In this document: positions 56,930 to 64,000 of the stretch, in pieces
Position numbering within the stretch: the first letter of the stretch is position 1
Layout: each line of letters starts with the position of its first letter
Origin: Globisporangium splendens
Lineage: Eukaryota > Oomycota > Peronosporomycetes > Pythiales > Pythiaceae
DNA length: 64,000 bases
Direction of reading: 5' to 3'
Assembly: GCA_006386115.1 (NCBI GenBank)
Contig: VFIW01000023.1
Coordinates: forward strand, 434,001-498,000
Notes under the pieces: generated by a model
Databases searched by the model: none
What the model was told of the DNA's origin: nothing
The model's input: the letters and a program-made list of their open reading frames with translations, nothing else
Position numbers and translations under genes: made by a program

Positions 56930-59900
56930 ATGAGCTGGAGGTCCAACAGCGGCACAATCAGAACTAAAGGCACCCATGGTGCCTCAACTCGCACTGTACT
57001 TGGTGGCAGTTCAGTGCGAGCAGGGGGAGATGGCTCAACTGTCTCTCCGGCGGAAGTACAGCGTGGAATACAAGGCACATCAACGTATTCCGGCGATGGA
57101 CTACCGTTGCGACCATATCAATCCACAACCCAAGCTCGTCGTGACAACCACCGACCCAGAAGGCGCAGTGCGACAGTCAATGCTCGCCATGAGCTAACTG
57201 TTGGATTCCACACACAGAATGTGATGGGGTTCTCCAAATCCGACGCCAATCTGAACGCGTGGTATTCACATTTTCGACAGACTGATGACTCGGGATCATT
57301 GGACATTGTCCTTCTCCAAGAAACGCACGTCCTGGAGACCGAAGTGGCATCAATGCAATCCAGATTTCGTCGAAGTTGGGGTTTTCAGGAACCATCAGAA
57401 GAGTCGGATCCCAGACTTTCTCTCTGGTCAGCTTCCACTGAGCGCAAAGGAGGAGTGGCGATCTTGTTGAATCCCTATTCGTGTATACCTACACTGGCTC
57501 CATATAAGCAGGATCAGTGGAATGCGCACTGGATGGCAGCTACGGTGACGTTGCGTGGTAAAACGGTGTTACTTCTCAACATCTACGCTCCTTCTACCGT
57601 ATTTGCAAGGGAAGCTTTCTACAGAGCACTATCAGGTCTCCTCTCATCACATGATGGACCCATTCTGTGCGGTGGAGACTTTAACTGCACTCTCAACCAG
57701 ACGGCAGACAGGTCTCACAACAGCCACAACAAAGTGCACGATTCCAGGGAATTGAAGAAACTGCTCCAGAAATTGGATCTTGTTGACACCCTCGAGGATG
57801 ATGCTCTTCGCGCCACGGACACACGAGACGTCAAAGCATTCCATCGACAGCATCACACCTACTACTATACACTGCCTTCAAGGCAGTGCCAGCAGTAGGC
57901 TCGACCGATGGTACTGCAGCAATGACCATCTCGACTGGGTTCGCAGCGTCTACCAAAGCGTAGCTGGTCCATTCTCCGATCACAATGGAGTCACGATCCG
58001 GGTAGCTGCTCCTGACAAGGTGATCCAAAGCAAGAAACCTCGAGTTGTCTATCCACTTCCGAAGAATGCAGCGGCGCATGCGGCGAGTATTGGAAAAGAT
58101 TTCTTCGAAAAAGCTCATGATCAACTTGATGAATTACGTGGACGTTACTCTTCGCCTCGTGATTATGCTCTGGCCACAGCAAATTGGTGGGATGAAGCCA
58201 AGATCGCGCTCAGGATCGGGTACCTTGAAGCTAAAAAATCGTACTTCGCCAGATTGAATCAAGGATACAAGAAGAAAATCCAGAGGTTGCAACGACGCCT
58301 CTCAGAATCAGAAGTGCAGATGCTCGATCACTCTGGTGGAGCGGTGGGTGATCAAACGTGGAGTTGTCGCAAGAGTTTCTTACCACCGCCACGAGTATCC
58401 GTCGTGCCATTGCAGAATGCAAATCTAAGTGGCAGGCTTCAAAACGGGACCGCATTTTTCGGGAGCACATGCATCATGAACGAAAAACGAGCAAATCCTT
58501 CTACAAGCGTATCTCGACCAAGTTCCTTGACAACACTATCTTCACGCTCGGTGGCACAGCGACTTGCGGACCCATGCGTTCACGAGAACTTGCTGACGAC
58601 ATGGGAGAAGGATGGAAATCAATCATGCAACAGGCGCCCACTCTGCAAACTGACATCGATCAAATCCTTGATCCAGGAACAGCTATTCCTCCGTCGGACA
58701 GATTAGGCTTCCTGCTCAAACCGATCGATTCGAGTGAAATTAAACAGGCTGTGAAGAAATGCAAGAGAGGCAAAGCTCACGGTCCTGACGAACTCGGCAA
58801 TGACTGGTACAGAGACCACTGTGACGAGATTACCGGCCTATTCGAGCGACTTTTCAACTTGTGGATACCCGAATGCGTTCTACCAAGTTCGTTCAGTGAA
58901 GCACATATTCACTGCATAAAAAAGTCCGTCTCTGCTGCATCGCCGCTGGACTACAGGCCAATCGCACTCCTCAACTCTGATTACAAAATATTCACACGGA
59001 TATTTGCAACCAGATTACGAACTGTGCTCCCTTGGCTTATCCATCACATGCAAGCTGGTTTCGTTCCAGGGCGAGCAATCCCGACTACGATCGATGTGTT
59101 ATTGGCTGCACAACAGCGGGCCACGAGCGACCCCGCCATGTCCAGAGCGATCGCGTTGCTCCTTGATTTTGCTAAAGCCTATGATTCACTCGATCGCAGC
59201 TTTCTGGCACAAGCGCTCCAGCATCTTGGATTCCCATTGAAGTTCGTACGCTTAGTGAAGGTGTTACACTCTCAAACCACTTACAAGTTCATTGTCAACG
59301 GTTTCCTGTCGAGAAAGTACAACGTAACATCCGGAATTCGTCAAGGATGTCCGCTGGCCCCTCTTCTCTTCATCTTGGCGTTAGAGGTTCTTTATCGGAA
59401 AATCGAAGCGAGTGACGAAATACACGGCGTGGAACTCCAGGCAGCAGGATGCGCAACTGAGGTCAGACTTGGAGGATACGCAGACGACACGACCATTTAT
59501 CTTAGCGATCCCAAGGATATTAACGCCGTTTTTGCAATCCTGGACAAATATGGAGCAGCTTCTGGGCTTCGAGTCAATCGGCACAAATCTGCAGTATTGC
59601 CGCTGAACAAGGAATATAGCTCCACCGAAGAGTCAGTCAGTGACATTCATGTGCTACAACGTGAGGAACATTGCCGCTACCTCGGCATCCAAGTCGGACA
59701 AACGCCTTCGAATGCAAATAACTGGTCCAAGTGCATCCAAGCCTTACGTGTCAGACTTCGACTTGCGCGTCTCGAAACTCACTCTGTCGCCCAACGCGCA
59801 GCAATTGTCAGTGCCGTCATCACACCCAAAGTGCTTTACGTGGCCAGGCACTCCTGGCCCTCTACGGCTATTGGCAATCAGCTACACGACCTAGTGAAAC

Positions 59901-62317
59901 AATTTGTCTGGGGCTCAAGGAATGGTAAGCCTGCGAAACCGTGGATGAAGGAAGAACAAGCTTAACTCAAAAAAATGAATGGAGGCTTGTCAGTACCCAA
60001 CATCAGAACTGAGCTGATGACGATGAGCGCCACAGCAGTCTCCAAATGGGCAATCACTACCTCTCACATCGATCAGGTCATCGGGGAAATCTTGCTTCAC
60101 AACACAAGGGCTTCTTCGACGTACATCACGCCGCTCGATGCAATTCCAAGGCGGCCACTCCAGCTTCGTGATAACATGTGGACAACTGGCGCAGCATTAT
60201 GTGCGTCGCTCCATTCTAGACCCTACGAGCCCAGAGAACGTGATAATGTACGTTGGTGTTACGAGCACTTCAAGTCGACAATTGTGCAGACTCAATGGGA
60301 TGGCGATGTGTTCCAGATCGACCTCAGCTCTAAAATGTCTGACAGGCTTCCAGGTATCATCGCTGAAGGACGAAAGCTACGTGGGACATTCTGTGCAGAA
60401 TGGCTGTCATACATGACCTCGACTGCAGATGGGTGGCTTCTTGATCCCAACGGCTCCCCCTACAAACTTGCTCACACATCATTATCAGTTGGAACAGCAC
60501 AACTGGGTGACATACTTCGATGGGAATGGATAAGACCAGGAGTACTTAACTTCATCCCAACATGTGGAATCTCCGGATTCTCCCGGCCGTCTATTCGAGC
60601 ACTCGAGCGGTTATGTGCTACGTTGGTATCCAACTTCCCACAGCTTCTGTATCGACCACAGCAAACAAATGTGCTTCGGCTGTACAACGGGCAACGTCAC
60701 TATAACCACGAATGGCATCTGCACACCAGTGAAGCAACTCGGACCCACGTCGACACGACCCTAGTCAAAGCTACGCATACAGTTCACTCCGCAATGGACT
60801 GTGACGTCATGGCAACAAGAGACTTGAACGGGCAGAAGGTCTCGTTCCATGCACATCCACGTTTCACAAGAATCGTGCAACTATGGGGTGGCAACGGACG
60901 ATACAATACGACCAGATCTTTCTATCGGCAACAAGTTGCAGCAACGAGGACACAAATTGGCCAAGATACTCGAGATGCAGCAGTCAACAAAGCTGTCCAT
61001 ACAGCAGGATCTCTGTGGCCAGGACTGCAATTAATCCAATGGAGCGAATTACACAACATCCTAGGGATTACAGTTTATACAGCCCAGACTCTTCTCCGGC
61101 TGAAAGCCAACCGACTCTCCATGTGGAACTATGAGAAAGCTGATCTATCCTGCTCGAACCCCGAATGCTCCCAAGTTGTCCAATCTTCTGTTCAACATCT
61201 ATTCTGGGAGTGTCCGAAAGCCAAACTGGTGTGGAACTACTTCTATGCACTATGGGCGAAGATCGGAATCACTCCTGGTCACGACCCCGCAATCTGGATC
61301 TTCAGACTGGATCTACCAGATACTCCAAGGCATGCATGGACCACGATCAAGAGACACATTATCGGACACAAGTGCTCCCATGAACATCTCCAAGATCATC
61401 TCTATCCCGTCGCACACATGCTGTGGCGATATATGAGCGCGTCGCTCATACAGACCATTTGGTGTGCGCATCTGCGACGCATGGGTTCGGATCCAATCGA
61501 ATCGACTGCTGAGATGGCGATCATGATGACAAGATTAGAGGCAGGAATGCGAAACCTCACACGACTCGCTGAAGCGCAAGCTGGAGACTCGGACGGTCAC
61601 ACGGTTGCAGCAGTTCTCGAGGTCTATGTCGACTGCTTTCTCAGCCAAACCGACGCCATCCCCTTGACTCCAAATGGTACTCGCGGCGTTTACCTGTTGT
61701 TTTTCGATGGTGGATCACGCGGCAATCCAGGACCAGGAGGGACTGGATCCATCATCGTGCGTGTCCATGAAAACTCGCACACAGCCAGTTTAATTTGGGC
61801 CGCGAGCATGGCCTGTAGCAGGAAGGACACGACCAACAACATTGCCGAATACTGGGGTCTCATACACGGACTCCGAGAAGCCCAACGCAGTCACTTCGAA
61901 CCGTTGTACGTGATTGGAGACAGTGCACTGATTATCTCCCAGCAGCGAATGCATCGGTCCCCTCGACAGCACCGATTGGCACGTTTATACCAGACAAGTC
62001 GACGACTCGCGGATTGCATCGACATCCGAGGATGGTACCATCACTACAGTGCCTTCAACAAGATGGCGGACTCAGCCGCCAACCTAGCCATGGACACCAG
62101 AACCTCAACGCAGGTCCACTTCCCAACTAAAAGAGCTGCTTTCAACAATCTCACCCAGGATCTTGACAACGACGTCATGCATTGGCTTATGCGAAGTTCG
62201 GAAGACCCACGGTCATTGGACAACACAAGGCAGCCTCACATAGGACCAAGAGAACATGCCATCCTGGTCAAAGATTATTTAGCAGTCAGAAGTGATCTAT
62301 TGCAATCCGCGCTGTAG
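56930..62317 (+). pseudogene. LINE-B ORF2 (copy 3): APE, RT, zinc finger, RNase H
   Basis: The only copy with the full C-terminus. The early ATG used in copies 1 and 2 is followed by TGA here (56885-56887), so the next ATG at 56930 is listed. APE endonuclease is at about 57196-58000, reverse transcriptase has YADD at 59477-59488, then a zinc finger C-x4-C-x9-H-x4-C (CSNPEC ... HLFWEC, near 61152-61215) and RNase H (FDGGSRGNPGPGG near 61703, GDSALI near 61918, NKMADSAAN near 62058). Lesions: a two-base loss near 57881, a one-base loss near 58353 (gatcaaacg against gatcaaaacg), and TAA at 59963-59965 in place of GAG. From 59975 the last 780 codons are open. Confidence 0.85.
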
Positions 62318-62426
62318 ACACATTTACACTCCTGTATGAAATTCGTAATGAAGATTAGGTAGGAGAATGGATATTGTAGGTCACGAAGATGAACCTAAAT
62401 ATACCTCACCATATAAAGATAAAGAT

Positions 62427-62727
62427 CTAACCGTGCGCACTTAGCTCAACTGCATCTGATATAAACGTTTGTCTACACTAAGTTCACTTTCCTTCTGGTT
62501 TGTAACATTGACAGACTTGATGTCGGCCATACTGTTTTGTAACCTGTTCGTCTGTGTACGCTTTACAAGTATTTTGTTGTCAACGTTTGTCCCATGACGC
62601 TGTAGACGGCAAACTGGTATTGCTTGCTCACGTTTGCTGTGCTTTTTGCTTGCTTCTGATCCCCACGTTTTCCGTCTTCTTTGAGTGGCGGGTTCGTTGT
62701 TCCGAGAAGAAACAAACCGTGTGTTCA
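62427..62727. other. Unique spacer between tail-to-tail LINE-B elements
   Basis: About 300 bp with no LINE sequence I can see, bounded by the 3' tail of LINE-B copy 3 and the 3' tail of an inverted LINE-B. No gene is recognisable. It may be original host DNA at the insertion site. Confidence 0.55.
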
Positions 62728-64000
62728 TTATCTTTATCTTTATAAGGTGAGGTATATTTAGGTTCATCTTCGTGACCTACAATATCCATTCCATTCTCAA
62801 AATTAAATCTTCATTGCGATTCATCTAGGAGTGTAATTTTCACAGCGGGATTGGCAATAGTCCTTCTGAATGCTAAATATCTTGACCAGGATGGATGTTC
62901 TCTTGGTCCTATGTGAGGCTGCCTTGTGTTGTCCATGGCCTGGGGTCTTCCGAACTCGCCAGCCAATGCATTCCTCGTTGTCAAATCCTGGGTGCGATGT
63001 TGAAAGCATCTCTTGAGTTGGGATTGACCTGCGTTGAGGTTCGGGTGTCAATGCTAGGTTGGCGTCTGAGTCCGCCATCTTGTTGAAGGCACGGTAGTGA
63101 TGGTACCATCCTCGGGATGTCGATGCAATCCGCGAGTCGTCGACTTGTCTGGTATAAACGTGCCAATCGGTGCTGTCGAGGGGACCGATGCATTCGCTGT
63201 TGGGAGATAATGAGTGCACTGTCTCCAATCACGTACAACGGTTCGAAGTGACTGCGTTGGGCTTCTCGGAGTCCGTGTATGAGACCCCAGTACTCGGCAA
63301 AGTTGTTGGTCGTGTCCTTCCTGCTATTGGCCATGCTGGCGGCCCAAATTAAACTGGCTGTGTGCGAGTTTTCATGGACACGCACGATGATGGATCCAGT
63401 CCCTCCTGGTCCTGGATTGCCGCGTGATCCACCATCGAAAAACAACAGGTAAACGCCGCGAGTATCATTTGGAGTCAAGGGGATGGCGTCGGTTTGGCTG
63501 AGAAAGCAGTCGACATATGCCTTGAGAACTGCCGCAACCGTGTGACCGTCCGAGTCTCCAGCTTGCGCTTCAGCGAGTCGTGTGAGGTTTCGCATTCCTG
63601 CCTCTAATCTGGTCATCATGATCGCCATCTCAGCAGTCGATTCGATTGGATCCGAATCCATGCGTCGCAGATGCGCACACCAAATGGCTTGTATGAGCGA
63701 CGCGCTCATATATCGCCACAGCATGTGTGCGACGGGATAGAGATGATCTTGGAGATGTTCATTGGAGAACTTGTGTCCGATAATGTGTCTCTTGATCGTG
63801 GTCCATGCATGCCTTGGAGTATGTGGTAGATCCAGACTGAAGATCCAGATTGCGGGGTCGTGACCAGGAGTGATTCCGATCTTCGCCCATAGCGCATAAA
63901 AGTAGTTCCACACGAGTTTGGCTTTCGGACACTCCCAGAATAGATGTTGAACAGAAGATTGGACAACTTGGGAACATTCGGGATTCGAGCAGGATAGATC
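62728..64000 (-). mobile_element. LINE-B, inverted, 3' part, running off the window
   Basis: Minus-strand LINE-B beginning at its ATAAAG-type tail (about 62728-62744) and continuing to the window edge through RNase H and into the zinc-finger region. Its 3' end is more diverged than in copy 3, so it is probably older. Confidence 0.85.
62821..64000 (-). pseudogene. LINE-B ORF2 C-terminal part (inverted copy), frameshifted
   Basis: An open stretch (63913-62981) carries the region before RNase H and most of RNase H (FDGGSRGNPGPGG, NNFAEYWGLIHG, GDSALIISQQ). The frame is lost near 63113, just before the last catalytic Asp; that part (YHHYRAFNKMADSDANLA) continues in another frame at 63228-62821. 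The end differs strongly from copy 3. The 5' part lies outside the window. Confidence 0.75.

Larger units (their letters stand above)
52190..56967 (+). pseudogene. LINE-B ORF1 (copy 3), interrupted with one stop
   Basis: ATG at 52190; interrupted by the LINE-A fragment at 52336-53295. After the right target repeat the frame runs open for 916 codons (53332-56082), including the CCHC knuckle at 54157-54198, to a TAA at 56080-56082 shared with copy 1. It continues in the same frame to the natural end at 56967. This copy lacks the ORF1 frameshifts of copies 1 and 2. Without the insert the length is 1267 residues plus stop. Confidence 0.78.
50071..62426 (+). mobile_element. LINE-B copy 3, reaching the true 3' end (array unit 3)
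   Basis: The most complete LINE-B. The 5' end at 50071 is interrupted after 59 bp by an inverted LINE-A insertion (50130-52111) and resumes at 52112. ORF1, ORF2 with C-terminal RNase H, and a 3' UTR ending in ATAAAG-type repeats near 62426 follow. It has no gypsy element (uninterrupted ccctac at 60221) and no unclassified insert (uninterrupted at 61334). It carries the same LINE-A fragment in ORF1 as copies 1 and 2. Confidence 0.88.

Noticed and set aside
19984..62426. A novel defence or CRISPR-like array suggested by the large repeats
   Set aside because: The repeats are explained by LINE and LTR copies; there are no short regular repeats with unique spacers.

Overview
The window looks like nuclear DNA of an oomycete (stramenopile), probably Phytophthora-like; this is an inference. 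Genes are compact and have short GT-AG introns (69-160 bp where I could place them). They include eukaryote-only functions: a UFM1-specific protease, a tubulin polyglutamylase subunit expected in a flagellated organism, and a mitochondrial ribosomal protein. The right two thirds is packed with non-LTR and Ty3/gypsy retrotransposons. I see no rRNA, tRNA, CRISPR or bacterial operon.

Left third (1-19.8 kb), host genes. In order: a three-exon GT4-like glycosyltransferase on the minus strand (1124-2829); a 3.6 kb spacer; a PH-domain protein (6455-8044); UFSP2 on the minus strand in four exons (8586-10902); mitochondrial bL35 on the plus strand in two exons (11178-11730), sharing a 275 bp divergent promoter region with UFSP2; a TPGS1-like tubulin polyglutamylase subunit on the minus strand in four exons (11925-13098); two broken, oppositely oriented remnants of the glycosyltransferase family (13.8-15.1 kb); an apparently intact second glycosyltransferase (15629-17354); and a damaged EF-hand gene on the minus strand (17506-19856) whose 5' end runs into a LINE tail.

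Right two thirds (19.8-64 kb), a retrotransposon complex. Three head-to-tail copies of one APE-type LINE (here 'LINE-B') start at 19984, 35087 and 50071. All three carry the same nested insertion: a 5'-truncated fragment of another LINE ('LINE-A') with an intact RNase H reading frame, placed in LINE-B ORF1 and flanked by a 14 bp target duplication. Copies 1 and 2 also share a 5135 bp Ty3/gypsy chromovirus-like element (239 bp LTRs, one 1531-aa gag-pol frame) at the same position, and an unclassified insert (667 or 547 bp) with 17 bp target duplications and a 40 bp tandem repeat present five or two times. Copies 1 and 2 lack the LINE-B 3' end. Copy 3 lacks the LTR element and the unclassified insert, reaches the true 3' end (about 62426), and has its own 1982 bp inverted LINE-A insertion in its 5' region. 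Minus-strand LINE-B 3' ends flank the array on both sides (19826-19983 and 62728-64000).

All LINE-B copies carry frameshifts or stops, so none looks autonomous. The two gypsy elements look intact and identical. The layout suggests nested insertion, then tandem duplication by unequal exchange, then patchy sequence exchange among the copies.
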